Positions 45,245 through 57,600 are shown, counted from the first letter of the stretch. The stretch is 64,000 bases of DNA from Piezodorus guildinii (GCA_023052935.1 CM041294.1:104626116-104690115); one strand, 5' to 3'. Notes: generated by a model not told the origin, from the sequence alone. A program made the numbers and translations.

Positions 45245-47395
45245 CGTCAAACCTAAAGAAAACATTTTTTCGGACTAATGCTTTTAGTTTTGCAGCCATA
45301 ATATGTCAGTTTTGCTACTGAAAATATTTCTTAGAAAAATGTCTCTAACTCAGGTATTTTTGCATAGATCAAATCAAAACTAAACTAAACGTTGCTAATT
45401 ATTTTTTTGGAACAATACATCAATAGTGAAGAAACTTTGTTAGAGAGATTTTTGAAAATTAATAAAAATGTGACATTTAGTTATTTTATTGTTTATGAAG
45501 AAAAAATAGACAAACCTATTATTTTATTTTTTTTAGAAAAGTATAGCTTAGCTATTATCCTACCTGATGTAAATTTTTATTTATTTTTTTTTTTATGAAT
45601 TTCAAAACATGTCAAAAATCCAGCATTAGCAGTATTTAAAATACAAAGATTATGATATTAAATAAAGGTAAATAATAAAAAATTAATATTAATAGAGGGT
45701 AAGAACTGAAAAGAACCTTTTTTTTTTTTTTTTTATTTCAATAACCTAATCATTGTTGATTCCCAGCTTCACAGAAAGCACGTTATTTGGGAATGCACCC
45801 GAATGTGAAGTACCTATAAAGGACAGGTAAACGGTGATATTAATATTACAACCGTAACAATAAAAACAGGTGAAGATTTGAAATATTATCTAAATTCTTT
45901 GCGTATCATTCAAACTATTATTGAACAACCAAAAACCGTTGACAATAGACTACAGAAAACATCATATAGGCATCAAAAACAACAAACCATCAAAAAAATT
46001 ATCTGTTGCAACCAAAAGCATTGGGGAATTCATATAGACATGGTATTGTGTACCAAACATTTCTTGGTACACAATGTAACAGATTCTATTTTCAAACCGG
46101 TATTAGCATAAACTAAATACATTTTTTGAGATAGTTCTAAAAATTTATTATTTATTTCATTTTTGAAAATGAATAATCATAGTATTACAAAGCTATCAAA
46201 AAGCAGCCAGCAGGTAAATATTTTACTGAACAAATTGTTAAATACACAATGTTATCACAAGGAAAGTTATTAGAACTCGACTAATTCTGAGAGCGGATAT
46301 AATTAACAGTGAAATTCAACCGATAAACACAAGAAATAAGAGAATGGGATTTATTTAAAGTTCCTGACATGTTGAGAGTTAAACTGACTGCCGGCGTGAG
46401 TGGCCAGCAAACATGTTGACAACAGTTGCACCGCTGGTGGAAAGTTAATAGAATACAGCTTCCAGGTTGGTATTTGTTTCCCTCAACAGTTACCTCCAAC
46501 AACTGAATATGACTCCCTTTCCTTGTTTGTTATATATAATATTCATAAGTTAAATGTTATAATTGTCATTTAATTTTACGGGAAAACGTCTCAGAAGGAA
46601 ACCTATTTGTAATTTTGATGTTATAAATCATAAAAATCTGTTACATAAATCAGATCCGTTATTTTGGGGCAAAATATAGGTTAACCAATAACTTCCATAT
46701 TTTTAAATTAAAATATGCAGCTTGAAAAAGTCTATTTATGCTCTAAACCTTAACATAAACATGAAACATTCGATGTTAGAGAATAAGAAAATGAACAAGA
46801 ATGAGAAAAAAGCTTAGTGAATTATTAATCGATCAATCAATTTTACACCACCTTTCCCCAAGATTCCAACACCACAATTTCATGTTTCGATTGAGACTTT
46901 AATTAATTAAATATCATATTTTCGGGACGAATTTGAGAAAAATAATATAAATAAATCATACTTAGTACTCTCTTTAATTTGTGGATAAATCAAAATTGAG
47001 ATGACCAACTAGGTAGTCTTGCTCATTCTAGTCGACGGAAAAAAACGGAATCTATTGTAGTTATCAAATAAAAAATGTTTAATTATTACAAATATTTTTA
47101 AATCAAGGTTTATTTGAGTACAAGAAAGAAAAATTATCAAATGTTTTGGACAGAAGCATAAAAAGTTTTACACATTGAAAGGATGTATTCCGGAAGAAAA
47201 ATAAGGAAAATCAAAATAAAAGGAATTATAGTGATATTTACGGGTTCTTTATAGGCTTGATTGAAAAAAAAAAAAAAAATGTCATACAATTTTTAATTTG
47301 TCAGTTTAGAGTGTGTGATTATTATTAAAAGTCAAGACATTACACATATTTTACGTTGTTCATTTAAATTTATTTCTCACTGTATCCTTTAAAAT
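44440..47395. other. AT-rich stretch without recognised element
   Basis: Includes a second GCGCATGCGC palindrome at 44502-44511 and a GC-richer block at about 46280-46505 of unknown nature. Otherwise AT-rich with T- and A-runs (for example 45220-45241, 45719-45735). No protein pattern is recognised. Confidence 0.4.
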
Positions 47396-47399
47396 ATCC

Positions 47400-47990
47400 A
47401 ACTCATACCTGTTAAGCAAATCCGATACCTAGGACTCCATCTGGACAAACGTCTTACATGGAATCCTCAAACGAGACTTAAACGACAAGAAACTACACGT
47501 AGATAGAGATTACTCATTTATATTTATATATTTTATGCTCATTTATGTTACCATTATCAGACCCATCTGGACATATGAAACCGAGCTTTGGGCCTCTACT
47601 AAATCTAATTCCTCTCGCATTCAATACTTACAATCCAAAATCCTTCGCAAAATCCTAAATGCTCCTTATTTTGCTACAAATAAATTCATCCAAAAAAACC
47701 TAAATATCCTATTTGTCGCAGAAATATCCCAAAACAGATATGCCTCTTTTCCAAACTTCCGACCCACACGAATCCTCTTGTCTGCAACTTATCTCCTTCC
47801 CCCTTCCCTCCTCCTCCATCCCATCTATTCCTGACCATTTACTAAATTCAATTGACATTGAAGTGCTACCACTGGGTACTTCTTCACTAGACATTTTCAA
47901 AACCATAATTGTAACTAGCCCATTCACTTACTGTATTTATTATAAGTATAGTTGTAAATATCAATAAAATGTTTTTAAAAAAAATTTCCT
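47400..47990 (+). pseudogene. Jockey-like RT C-terminal relic and 3' UTR (J2/J1-related)
   Basis: The plus strand reads 'QIRYLGLHLDKRLTWNP', then a deletion and shifts, then 'IRPIWTYETELWASTKSNSS' and 'ILRKILNAPYFATNKFI'. This is the same order as J1 ORF2 ('KYLGFLLDKRLTWNP', 'LKPIWTYGLELWGTAK'). The 3' UTR ends 'caataaaatgttttt' plus an A-run near 47980. 5'-truncated copy, frame broken. Confidence 0.75.
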
Positions 47991-48718
47991 AATGATCCAC
48001 CGCGGACCACTAGTTTATATTAAAGAACATACTATACTAATATACTGATGTACTTTGCTAATAATAAGGAGACTTAAAATAAATAAAAGTTTTATTAATT
48101 ATGTCTTTTATTTGTTATCAGGCCCTTTACCCATACCATTTCTTAAATGATTACTTCCGAAAGTGACTTTATAGAAATTCTTTTTGTTTGCAAAACGCAA
48201 ACTTAAGATATCCTTTAGTTCAAAATGGAACTTTAAAGGCTCGAATAAAATGTATTTAAATATTTTGTTTAACAAGAATGAGAAATCGTAGTTTCTAGGT
48301 GACCTTTGACATTAAGCCACACCCTACAAACATCCTATAATGGGCCACAGCTTCAATTCCGTAGTTGGAAGAGTTTTACCTACAGGTAAAAAGGTATTGA
48401 TCTATTTTCAAAAGAAAGCTCAAGGAGGAGGGAATATCGAGGAGGGAATTTATAAATAAATTAGAAATGAAATTTAGCGACCTTTTTTATAACATAGGAA
48501 TGAAGATCAACAAAACATAAAATTTATCATGGATATTCCATCTAAAATCTAATGCTTTTCCGAGTCAAGGAGAAATTGAGTTTGCGGACGGAAGGGAGTA
48601 TTGTCAAAGCTAAGAAGGTGAATAATTTAGAATAATTAGTGAATAAGAAAGAAAAATAACATAATTTACTCTTGATCGTCTATGTACATTTAGACATTGG
48701 TACATTTTTACTCTTACT

Positions 48719-48720
<2 letters not shown>

Positions 48721-48767
<47 letters not shown>
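48721..48767. repeat. (TA)n microsatellite
   Basis: Pure TA tract directly upstream of a family R head. Confidence 0.95.
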
Positions 48768-48771
<4 letters not shown>

Positions 48772-49190
48772 AGGGAAAGTATTGCAATCGTGAAAATTTT
48801 CGAATTCGAGGTTTGTATGTGAGTGTGTTAATTTTAGCGCGAAAAGGAAAAGTCGTATGAATCTGAAATTTCATATTCAATACAACTGTACGCTCAAGAT
48901 GTCACAGCAACTGTCTTTTCGATATCAGCTAACCAGAAGAGCCTCTTTATATTATGCATTGTGCACCTTTTAACGATTTTTACAAAAACGGCTCTAACGA
49001 TTTTTATTAAACAAGTCAAACCAAAGTAAAATTTAATAGGCTCTAATATCTGATTGTCGTAGATAATAATATAATAGATTATTTATTAAAACGTATCTTT
49101 CTATTGAAACTCAATGTAATTAATTCTTCAAACATTTATTTTCATTCCTAACTGTATTTAAAAATTTTTAATTATATTTCTTTTTTTTAA
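48768..49190 (+). repeat. Family R copy, 3' interrupted
   Basis: Starts at the TA tract with 'agtaagggaaagtattgc', then jumps (internal deletion of the TG part) to 'ctcaagatgtcacagcaac' and 'accagaagagcctc'. It runs to about 49185, where a J2 fragment begins. Confidence 0.65.
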
Positions 49191-49194
49191 AATT

Positions 49195-49680
49195 ATTTAT
49201 TGATATTTACAACTGTATTGTACAACAAATCTCGTAAATAGGCTAAAGGAAAAGACGTGTAGAGAAGCTATCCATCGGCAGCACTCTACAAATATTCTAA
49301 ACAAGAAGGTCTCGAGGCCATCTTTATTTTCAGACGCCTTGAAGGATTATCAGGAATTGTATTGAGGGATTGAGGAGAATTGAATGTAGAAGAAAGGATT
49401 GAAACTAAAGGATTAGAGTGTAAATGGAGTTTGTCATAAAAGGAACGATATCTGGTTCGGGATGAATCAGCAACATACGGAACTTTAAGGTCTTTATTTT
49501 AGTTTATTCGTTAAAACGTTGAGGATTTTACAAAGGATTTTGGATTGTAGGGAATGGGTACGGAAAGAGCTTGATGGTTTAGTAAAGCCCCACAGCTCTA
49601 CTCCGTAAGTCCATATAGGCCGTATGATAATCATGTAGATGAGCCTTTTGTAATGGAAGATTAGAACGTATTATAAACAT
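49195..49680 (-). mobile_element. J2 jockey-like 3' fragment
   Basis: 3' UTR block 'tattgatatttacaactg' at the left, then 'aaggtctcgaggcc', 'cgccttgaaggattatcagg', 'ggagtttgtcataaaagg', 'aatcagcaacatacgg' and 'ccccacagctctactccg'. This is closely parallel to 195-680. No intact frame. Confidence 0.75.
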
Positions 49681-49699
49681 ATTACAAAAATTATTACAT

Positions 49700-51055
49700 A
49701 ATTGGGTATAGATAAATAAATATATAAATAAATTATATTGCTACATAATGTCAATGAATTCTCTAATGCGGCGGCACTTAAAATTTATATAGACTTCAGT
49801 ACTTATATTCTCTTCAGCAAGACCATTTGCATGCAAATTTAATTGTTTTTCCAGACGTTGATTATATATCCATCCGAATCAATTTTAGGTTTATATGCGG
49901 CAATAATAACCATTTTAGTTGTATTATTCAAAATAAAATAAGGAATAAATAATTTAAGTTTTTTTAATTATTTTATTATTAATTTATCATAATTTCGTAT
50001 TCACTTCAATATATTCAGGCTTTGACGTTTTAATGCCTTTAAAGGATTGTTAGTAAATAGTAGATTGCTTTAAATTATTTATTTAGTATATTTACTCCTA
50101 CTTAACATTAGCTTTTTTCTTTCTCGGGGAAGATACGACACTTCCTTCATTTTCCATTACTGTCGATCCGCAAAAAAAAATTGTAGACAGAGAAATAGGA
50201 TATATAACCAGCATACCATAAAACCACAAATGAAAGACCATTACAATATTTATACACCGATAAGTAAGGCATGTAGCGTGAATACGCACTGAGTAAATCC
50301 CACAATTATTCCTTAATAAGATATTAAAGAATTACTTCAAGAGGAAAAACTCTTTTAAATTACGTAGAAAATATAACATGATATTACAATATTACTGGCA
50401 GAAACCTCTTCTTTTTTTTTTCTTTCTTCATAGTAATTATTTCAATGATCTTGATGTTGGATCGTTTCAGAAAACAAACATTACTAACTACATTGATGAT
50501 ACCAAGTATATTTTATTGGAATGCAATGTGTTTTCTTTACTTAGACAAATCTTCCGATTTTTCCCGCTGAAAGTTAATGGGATAAATTGGAGGCATAAAG
50601 GCAGCTTAGAATATCAAACCTTTTTTTTTTTTTTTACTCAAAGTTCTCCAAAAAAGGTTCTCCTTTAATAACCTCGTATTATGGGACGAAAGAACCCTAT
50701 GAATAAAGAAAAATCCACAAATGGACATCCAAGTTAAAGCAATATTTACTTTGAATGAAATCAAAAAGAAGAGGGAGCCCTCATCAAATGGCCGCCAAAT
50801 CCATAATCTCCTTCTCCGCTTTTTACAAGGCGAGCGTTATGATGGAAGTCTTTACTATCAAAATATACAGTAAAGCCCCAATTAAAACTGTTTTTTATTT
50901 TATTTTAGGATCTTTTAGTTTTTTTTTTTTTCTTTTAGGATTAAACATACAGGTTCAACATGATAAAATAAATGTATGTGAATAGTAATAATCTATGTTA
51001 AAAAATGACTGCGAAAATTTGAGGAAGGCTGGGACAGTTCAGATGGTAACGCATT
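49700..51055. other. No recognised feature
   Basis: AT-rich; short open frames (for example 50378-50668, 50755-50985) contain homopolymer-coded runs and no recognised motif. Confidence 0.4.
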
Positions 51056-51060
51056 TCATT

Positions 51061-51142
51061 TAGGGATTACAATCCGGCGTCATTTTCAATCCGGCCGGAT
51101 CCGGTCGAATTTTCATCATGGATCCGGACGGATCCGGATCGA
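51061..51142. mobile_element. Possible solo hAT-like terminus
   Basis: 'tagggattacaatccggcg' followed by closely spaced 'ccggatccgg'-type repeats in both orientations, within about 80 bp in otherwise AT-rich DNA. hAT elements often start CAGGG/TAGGG and carry short subterminal repeats. No partner end or transposase is seen, so this is tentative. Confidence 0.35.
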
Positions 51143-51600
51143 CAAAATCAGTCCAAGTTGAACAACTGTGAATTAGTTAACGGAATATAATTGTACCCAT
51201 AGTAAGAAGTTTAAAAAATAAAGGTTTATATATATATATTGTATACGCTGGGCTATCCGTGAAAGAATAGTACTTTCAAGTGACAACTCAAAATTGAGGG
51301 TGGTTCTATTGAAATAAATAAGTGGACTGTATAGATTTAAAATAAATAAAAATAATGAAAGCAAATGACGAATCACAATACATTTAATACACTGAAATAC
51401 ATATAAAGATGATAAGAAACAAATTAACCTAATTATAATTAAACAGCTGTAAGAAAATGTAGGAAACAAAATAAACCTATTAAAATATTGTAAAAATAGA
51501 AGAAACAAACTTAACTTAATTAATGCTTAAAGATGTAAAAAAAAAAGTTATCAAATTAAACAGTTTCTTGAATAAGAATTAAGAAATTAAATGTTCCATT

Positions 51601-52010
51601 GTAGAGCTTTGGGGCTCTACTAAACCATCAAATTCTTCCCGTATCCAATCCCTACTATCCAAAATCCTGCGTAAAATCCTCAATGCTCCTTGATCCACAA
51701 AGACCTTAATATTCCGTATGTTGCTGATTTGGCCCGATCTAGATACCATTCCTTTCATGACAAACTCCATTCCCACCCTAATCATCTAGTTTCAATCCTT
51801 TCTTCCTCTTCAATTCCCGACAATCCTCCGAGGCGTCTGAAAAGGAGATGGACCCGAGACCTTCTAGTTTAAAATAGTTACAGGAGTGCTACCATTGGGT
51901 AGTTCTTCTACAAGTCTCTTCCATGTCATTTTTCTAATATCATATTTACTTGATGTATTTTTTGAGTACAGTTGTAAATTTCAATAAATTATGTTTAAAA
52001 AAAAAAAAAA
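51601..52010 (+). mobile_element. 5'-truncated J2 copy with 10-bp target-site duplication and poly(A)
   Basis: Plus-strand 410-bp copy from 'gtagagctttggggctc' (ELWGS block) through the basic 'PPRRLKRRWTRDLL' end of ORF2 (stop at about 51870), 3' UTR and a final A-run at about 51997-52010. It is flanked by 'atgttccatt' at 51591-51600 and 52011-52020. It lacks about 20 bp near 51689 that other J2 copies have. It defines the J2 3' end. Confidence 0.93.
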
Positions 52011-52061
52011 ATGTTCCATTAATGGATAAAGATAGGTTATATTAAAGTAAAGATGTCCAGT

Positions 52062-52190
52062 CGAGTGTTGAAAAAAACGACCGCAGGGCGGCTTAAACGA
52101 AGTCGTCTTGAGTATTGAAGAAAATTACCGCAGGGCGGCTTGGACGAAGTTCTCTTGGGTGTTGAAAATGACCGCAAGGTGGCTCTTCCA
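52062..52190 (+). repeat. Three-copy minisatellite, about 44-47 bp period
   Basis: 'ccgcagggcggctt' at 52081 and 52128 and the variant 'ccgcaaggtggctc' at 52172, each preceded by 'ttgaa'. It lies upstream of the TATA-like site at about 52264 in a GC-richer segment. Confidence 0.75.
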
Positions 52191-52199
52191 AGTTCCAAG

Positions 52200-52385
52200 G
52201 GGAACGATGAGAAGATGAAGAAATTCGTTTCCAAACGTTCAAACGTTGAGAGGAATCTTGAGTCTATATATGGCACATCTTCACCGCTCAGACGCTAGCT
52301 CAAGACTCGACTGGCACGAGGCAGTCAAAAAACAATTGAAGTACGATCGTCTTCTGTCTTTCTCTTCTACTGCTCTCGTTTAAAA
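52200..52385 (+). promoter_or_regulatory. Promoter-like segment, possibly part of a solo LTR
   Basis: 'tctatatatggc' (about 52262-52273) could be a TATA box, with an initiator-like 'ctcagacgc' about 27 bp downstream. The segment differs in composition from its flanks, and the I/Nimb element follows. Sequence after that element ends 'ggccgtaaca' at about 55733, which would fit a terminal '..CA' of an LTR. Inference only. Confidence 0.3.
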
Positions 52386-52479
52386 ACTTATAATTATATT
52401 TAAAATAACTATTTTAAAAGAAATTAAAAAATAAAGATTTAAACAAAAAAAATGATCTTATTATAAATATCATAAAATT

Positions 52480-53016
52480 ATGAACTTATATAATTTCTAC
52501 TCTCGCACTTGGAAAACGTGCACAACACCGGACTTAGCATTTGCAACTAATAATCTGGCAATCAAGGCCACTAGAACAATTATGGACCAGCTCGGCGGCA
52601 GTGATCATCGTCCTATAGCAATTAAAATTGAAATAGAAGCACCAGTTCCCTCGGTCTCTCCACTTCCCCGATGGAACTTCAAAAAGGCAAACTGGATAAT
52701 GTTTGAGGACATTACCAATAAACTTACCGCTAACCTAAAGTCTAACTCTACGAAAGTTAATTACAGGGCTAAACAGTTCACTGATGCTATCATGAAAGCA
52801 GCAAAAGAAAGCATACCTAGAGGGAGCAGGAAAAATTACAAGCCTTACTGGACACCCGAACTAGACACCCTAGAAAGTGAAGTGTCACAAGCTAGAGAAG
52901 TCGCTGAAAAAGAACCAAGCGAATTAAACAATACAAAACTGAAGGAAGCTACAAAGAAACTACAACATGTTCTGCAAACTTCTAAGAAAAATGGAGAGAA
53001 AAGACTGAAGAGCTAA
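52480..53016 (+). pseudogene. I/Nimb ORF2: C-terminal endonuclease part
   Basis: 'TTPDLAFATNN' and 'GGSDHRPIAI' (SDH is the last catalytic motif of the APE-type endonuclease). A linker rich in Lys/Glu ('YWTPELDTLESEVSQARE') leads toward the RT. The N-terminal catalytic residues (N, E, D-N) are missing through truncation. Near 52985 the frame shifts, and the protein continues in the next frame. Confidence 0.8.
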
Positions 53017-54345
53017 ATCTCGATCGAGAAGGTGCAAAACTCTGGAAACTGGCGAAAAATTTGGCCGGAGAGAAGTCGAACCAAAATAAAATCACTTTGG
53101 AATGTGGAAACCGACTTCTAAACCAAAAGTAAGCAGCAGATCTACTTATAAAACACATAAGTGGTATAGGAGATCTTAACATATGCCGGAAACAACAGAA
53201 AAATATACAAAAACTCTTAAGAACACATCTTAAAAGAGCTAAACTATTTCCGGGAGAAATGGACGCTCCATTCACATCAAAGGAACTAAACAATGCACTG
53301 AGGACTTTAAAATTAAAATGCTCTCCAGGTGAAGATGGAGTAATGAATGAATTTTTGATCAATATGGGGAGGGTAGCTAAGACCCAGCTTCTCAAACTCT
53401 TCAACACAAGCTGGAAAATAGGCATTTTCCCTGACATGTGGAAAAGGGGAATCGTCGTTCCATTCTTAAAGGAAGGAAAGCCCTCAGGGAATGCAAATAG
53501 CTATCGCCCAATAACATTACTCAGTTGTACCGGAAAGCTTATGGAGCGGATAGTAAACAACAGAATAATGTGGACCCTAGAAAAAAATAAATTCCTCGCC
53601 CCTGAACAAGCTGCATTTAGAAAGCACAGATCCACCGAAGACCAGGTTGCATTCATCACTCAAGAGATTGAGGACAGTTTTCAAAGAAAGGAGCACACAG
53701 TTGCGGTTTGGGTTGACTTTGAAAAAGCCTTCGACAAGGTATGGAACGATGGGCTGATGGTCAAGATTGCCAAGATAGGGATAGAAGGCAGAGCTCTCAC
53801 ATGGCTAAATAACTACTTGAGGAACAGAAAAGGCCGAATTTGCTTAGGTACACAAAGAAGCAGACAAAGAACTATAGAAAACGGAGTACCTCAAGGCGGA
53901 GTTCTCTCACCAACATTATTTCTCATTTATATAAATGATATTATAGAAGAACTTCCAAGAAATGTGAAAGCTTCACTATATGCAGATGACTTAGCCTTCT
54001 GGAGCCATGCCACATCTATACTCGTAGCGAAATACAGGATCCAAACAGCCCTGAATGCTATTCATGAATGGACAGAGAAGTGGGCTATGAAAATAAATAT
54101 ATCTAAAACTAAATATACTATCTTCAGTCTCTCTCCGAACATCCGAGCAGACTTAAACCTAAAAGTAAACGTAAACAAGATTAGTAAAGAAGATAGTCCA
54201 ACCTACCTAGGAATTGTTTTAGACCCGCGACTCACATGGAAAAAACAAATAGAAAAAAGCATCGTCAAGGCAAGTAAGAGAACAGCCCTTATGAAAAAGA
54301 TAGCAGGCTCGAATTGGGGAGCGGATCACCAGACTCTCAAATCTA
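52985..54345 (+). pseudogene. I/Nimb ORF2: reverse transcriptase domain
   Basis: This frame includes a TAA at 53130-53132 and then stays open from 53133. RT blocks: 'KCSPGEDGVMNEF', 'NSYRPITLLSCTGKLMERIV', 'QAAFRKHRSTEDQVAF', 'AVWVDFEKAFDKVWNDGL' (catalytic Asp), 'GVPQGGVLSPTLFLIYIND', 'SLYADDLAFW' (YADD), 'YLGIVLDPRLTWKKQIE'. Near 54343 the frame shifts, and the next segment ('YVRPVIEYGISSWGTAAQSN') continues to about 54750. Enzyme blocks are well kept, so decay is probably recent. Confidence 0.88.
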
Positions 54346-55569
54346 CACTGGGTACGTCCGGCCTGTAATCGAGTATGGAATCAGCAGCTGGGGAACTGCA
54401 GCGCAATCCAACTTTAACAAAATTAACATAGCGCAGAACCAGGGACTCAGGTTGATAACTGGAGCAATTAAATCCACTCCAATTAACAAAATGGAGACAA
54501 CTAGTGGAATGCTATCCATGGAAAACAGAAGAGATGTCAAGCTCTTAAATCTGCAGACAAAAGCTAGAAGCATTCCAAGTCATCCGTTACAAAAAAGGAC
54601 TACAGAAAGAAATGCAAACAGACTCAAACGTACCAGCCCACTTCACAAAATAAATAGCCTAATTTCAGAACACAATTTAACCTCTCTGCAAAATGAACAA
54701 ACCAGAATAGTAAGTAACTCACCTCCATGGAATTCCCTTCTTCAACCCCAAATACACCTCACAGTTCCAGGAATCAAGCGAAAGGAGCCTCTCAGCTAAT
54801 GAAATCCTTATCAGTGAAAATGCTCAACGAAAGATACCCTTCTACCTCATGGACCCGAGTGTATACTGATGGATCAGCTACGGGTGCTATTGCGAATGGT
54901 GGAGCTGGGGTCCATATAGAATTTCCGAGCCGAAACACCCTAGACAAAGCCATCCCAACAGGCTTAAGATGCACAAATTTCAAAGCTGAAGAACAGGCGA
55001 TCTTGGAGGGCAGCAAAATACTGAGACGGCTCAACAGAAACGCAGACTCAAAAATAGTCTTTCTGTCAGACGCAGCATCTGTACTACATGCCCTGAAGTC
55101 AAAAAGAAAACTAGGACTTCACACTCTTGTAGAAGAAATTGAAAATCTACAATTGCAGTATAGTGAAGTGGTACTGCAATGGATACCAGGGCACTGCGGT
55201 CTGTACGGAAATGAAGTAGCCGACCATCTTGCAAAGGAAGGTGCAGCACTACCACAACCAAACTGCACCCAGACCCTCCTGGAGGCGATATCAATAAATA
55301 GGGCTGCAGTGAACGCTAAATGGAATGACCTGCACCCGAATCGCGACCCAGAAGACGCCTACTGCAAAATGAGTAGAAAGGAACAAGTTGTGCTCTTCAG
55401 GCTCAGAACTGGCCATAACAGGATGAGGGCACACCTCTATAAAAAGTTTGGCATCGGGGAAAGCTCCCTCTGCGGATGTAGAACCGGTGACCAGACTGCA
55501 GAGCACATCCTGCAGACGTGCCCTCAGCTAGAAGACATCAGGAAGCGGATCTGGCCAAAACCTACCTAG
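54345..55569 (+). pseudogene. I/Nimb ORF2: connection, RNase H domain and zinc tail
   Basis: After the linker (frame 2, to about 54790) another shift leads to the RNase H frame: 'YTDGSATGAIANGGAG' (first Asp), 'FKAEEQAILEG' (Glu), 'FLSDAASVLHAL' (Asp), 'WIPGHCGLYGNEVADHLAKE' (His/Asp). All four acidic residues are present. Then 'RKEQVVLFRLRTGHNRMRAH' and 'CGCRTGDQTAEHILQTC', a Cys/His tail typical of this group. RNase H removes RNA from the RNA-DNA hybrid. Stop at 55567-55569. Confidence 0.88.
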
Positions 55570-55733
55570 AGTTGGTGACTAAGCTCTATGGTGATCTGGA
55601 GGACCTCAAGAGGACCATTGAGTTTACAGTTTTACTCTCGGACATCGCCATTTGAGGGAAGAACGAAGAAGAAGAAGAAGACTTATAATTTTTTGATTGA
55701 AAAACTATAAAAACCTTATCAGGCCGTAACATA

Positions 55734-55973
55734 TATATATATATATTCAGTGGCGCGACAGGCCGTGCAGGCTCTGGGCCTCACGGTGTAATCTCGATGC
55801 AATTTGTAGGGTCATCACTCCCTTTGTGAGAGGCCACCATTTGACTGACGGGTCTCACATACCTGGGGGTGAGGCTGTGAGTGAATCCCTATTTAATTAC
55901 ATCTTTATGAAAAGCCGAAAGATTCGAACTCACAACTTTACCATGAGAGACTAGCGCGCTAGCCTATATTGTA
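55734..55973 (-). mobile_element. SINE-B with (AT)n tail, head shortened
   Basis: Minus-strand copy: 3' end 'cagtggcgcgac' at 55748 directly beside an (AT)n tract (about 55731-55746), body 'gacgggtctcacatac', head to 'gactagcgcgctagcc'. The first bases of the tRNA-like head, including part of the A box, are missing. Lies just right of the I/Nimb element. Confidence 0.85.
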
Positions 55974-56084
55974 TATACATATAATCAACTTTATTTTCAA
56001 TGTTAGGAATAGACATATGGCGAAAAATAAAAATTTAGTAGGTTTAGGTAACTACTAAAATTTTAACTGCTTTTAAAACAGTCA

Positions 56085-56430
56085 ACTATGCGGCCATGTC
56101 CTCTCCCGTCAGACCAAGATCCCCCTCTACAAGACATTAATACACCCAGTACTAATACACGCCTCGGAATCCTGGATTCTAACCAAGAAGAGACAACGAA
56201 ATCTCTTCGTATTCGAGCGGAAAATCCTTCGAAGGATATTTGGAGGAGTTTTAGCAGATGGAACCTGGAGGAGGTTCAAGCCGGGAGATTTACTATGTAT
56301 TCAATAAGGTGAATATAGTTCAGGTAATCAAACTGGGCCGATTACCATGGGCAGGTCAGGTGGTACACATGAGTAAAGATGAACTGCCCAGAACACTCCG
56401 GAAAATACCGTATCTACGAAACAAGAAGAC
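56085..56430 (+). pseudogene. Non-LTR RT C-terminal relic (endonuclease-RT type)
   Basis: Plus strand: 'KIPLYKTLIHPVLIHASES', 'WILTKKRQRNLFVFERKILR' followed by 'RIFGG', then after shifts 'RLPWAGQVVHMSKDELPRTL'. The FERK-ILRRIFG block and the 'W.GHV.RM..' block are the C-terminal hallmarks seen at 18.6 and 24.4 kb. No upstream RT core. Confidence 0.7.
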
Positions 56431-56479
56431 GAGAAAGTTTTTTTTTCACGCTTACCAGTTCGTTTTCTCGTGTCAGAGG

Positions 56480-56585
56480 ATAACTGGAGATTAATGCCAG
56501 AGTTAAAACCTGACTTGGTTATCAAATGGCTGGACAACGCGCGTTCGCACACGTTAACCCACTCGGCCACCCTGCCCCCACCGAA
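56480..56585 (-). mobile_element. tRNA-derived SINE head, third type
   Basis: Minus strand: 'gggtggccgagtgggttaac' (Leu/Ser-type A box), anticodon-arm-like 'gaacgcgcgttgtcc', and a degenerate B box 'ggttttaactc'. The body is short or unrecognised. A tRNA pseudogene is the alternative. Confidence 0.45.
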
Positions 56586-56599
56586 TTAATCCATTCTTT

Positions 56600-57600
56600 A
56601 TAACATGGAAGTTAATTGTTATTTGACACAATTTAATTAGTTAGCAGAATATATGATTGAATTCTCAGGAATAACTTTATTCCTTTTGTGAATACTTTTT
56701 TACATTTTCCATCCCCTATTCACCGAAAAGTATCACCCTCTGATATAATAATTATGGATCCAGAAGCCTATTCACAAGGGCGGAGATCAGTGCTCAGTGA
56801 CTGTAAGACACTAGTAGGATGGAAGCCCTTTATCTTCATCTCTTTGTTCTTTCTTTTTTTTTTTCACAGCAGTTTCGCGTCTCATTTTACCCCCTACATT
56901 GGTCCCTTTCTCTCCCCTGGGCCCGGGTAATCCTGCCCCATCCCTGGTCCATTGATGTAGGTGCAGTGCGCGGTGGTGTTAGCGCTGCGGTCTCTACACC
57001 ATTCCATCATAGGCAGGAGAGCATTGTACTTGTATGAGTACGTTCTACCTCTACCTTTACTTGTTTTTCCTAAAAATCATCTTTCCTTTTTTTTTCTCTT
57101 TTTTTTCTTTTTTTTTTTTGTTTATAAATATATAAAATTTAAGCATATACTTTAGAATATTTGAGAGTATTTTGCTGGAACCTACGCATGTGTGAAATCA
57201 TCGATAGTGTTATTACGTCGGTTGAAACACATAGTGATAATATCATTTATTTATTCTTTTCATGAATGAATCCGTAGAAACTAAAGAGGGTAAGGAATTA
57301 CTTCGTTGATTTTTAAGTATTTTTTTGTTTTATTTTGTATTTTTTTGTAATATGAGTCAAATATTCAACTCAACTCATTATTATAAACCTCAAATCCTTA
57401 AAATCTATTGACATATTATTTGAACTTATCAAGAAGTAATGTATAATGGATCACTCTATAAAAATTTTCGAAGTGATTTTACATTAATAATAAAAGTTAT
57501 TTTAAATGCAGATATATTTATTTCTCCATCAAGGTGTTTGGAATAGAATTTATTATTATTATATTAAAAAAGATTCCTTTAGAAGTAACATCAATTAGTA
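56600..57600. other. No confident feature
   Basis: A GC-richer block at about 56870-57010 with 'gcggtggtgttagcgctgcg' may be a further tRNA-like SINE head, but box B is not clear. The rest is AT-rich. Confidence 0.3.

Larger units (their letters stand above)
52480..55680 (+). mobile_element. I/Nimb-like non-LTR retrotransposon, 5'-truncated, broken by frameshifts
   Basis: The order is end of endonuclease, RT, linker, RNase H, zinc tail, short 3' UTR and a (GAA)n tail (about 55664-55680). It continues in at least four frames. Immediately after the tail is 'acttataatt' (55681-55690), which also occurs at 52386-52395 and, less exactly ('acttatataatt'), at 52485; either could be the left target duplication, so the left boundary is uncertain by about 100 bp. 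The presence of RNase H separates it from the jockey elements J1, J2 and J4. Confidence 0.85.

Noticed and set aside
45878..46111. 77-codon frame as a small gene
   Set aside because: Composition is AT-driven with no recognised domain, signal or conserved neighbour.
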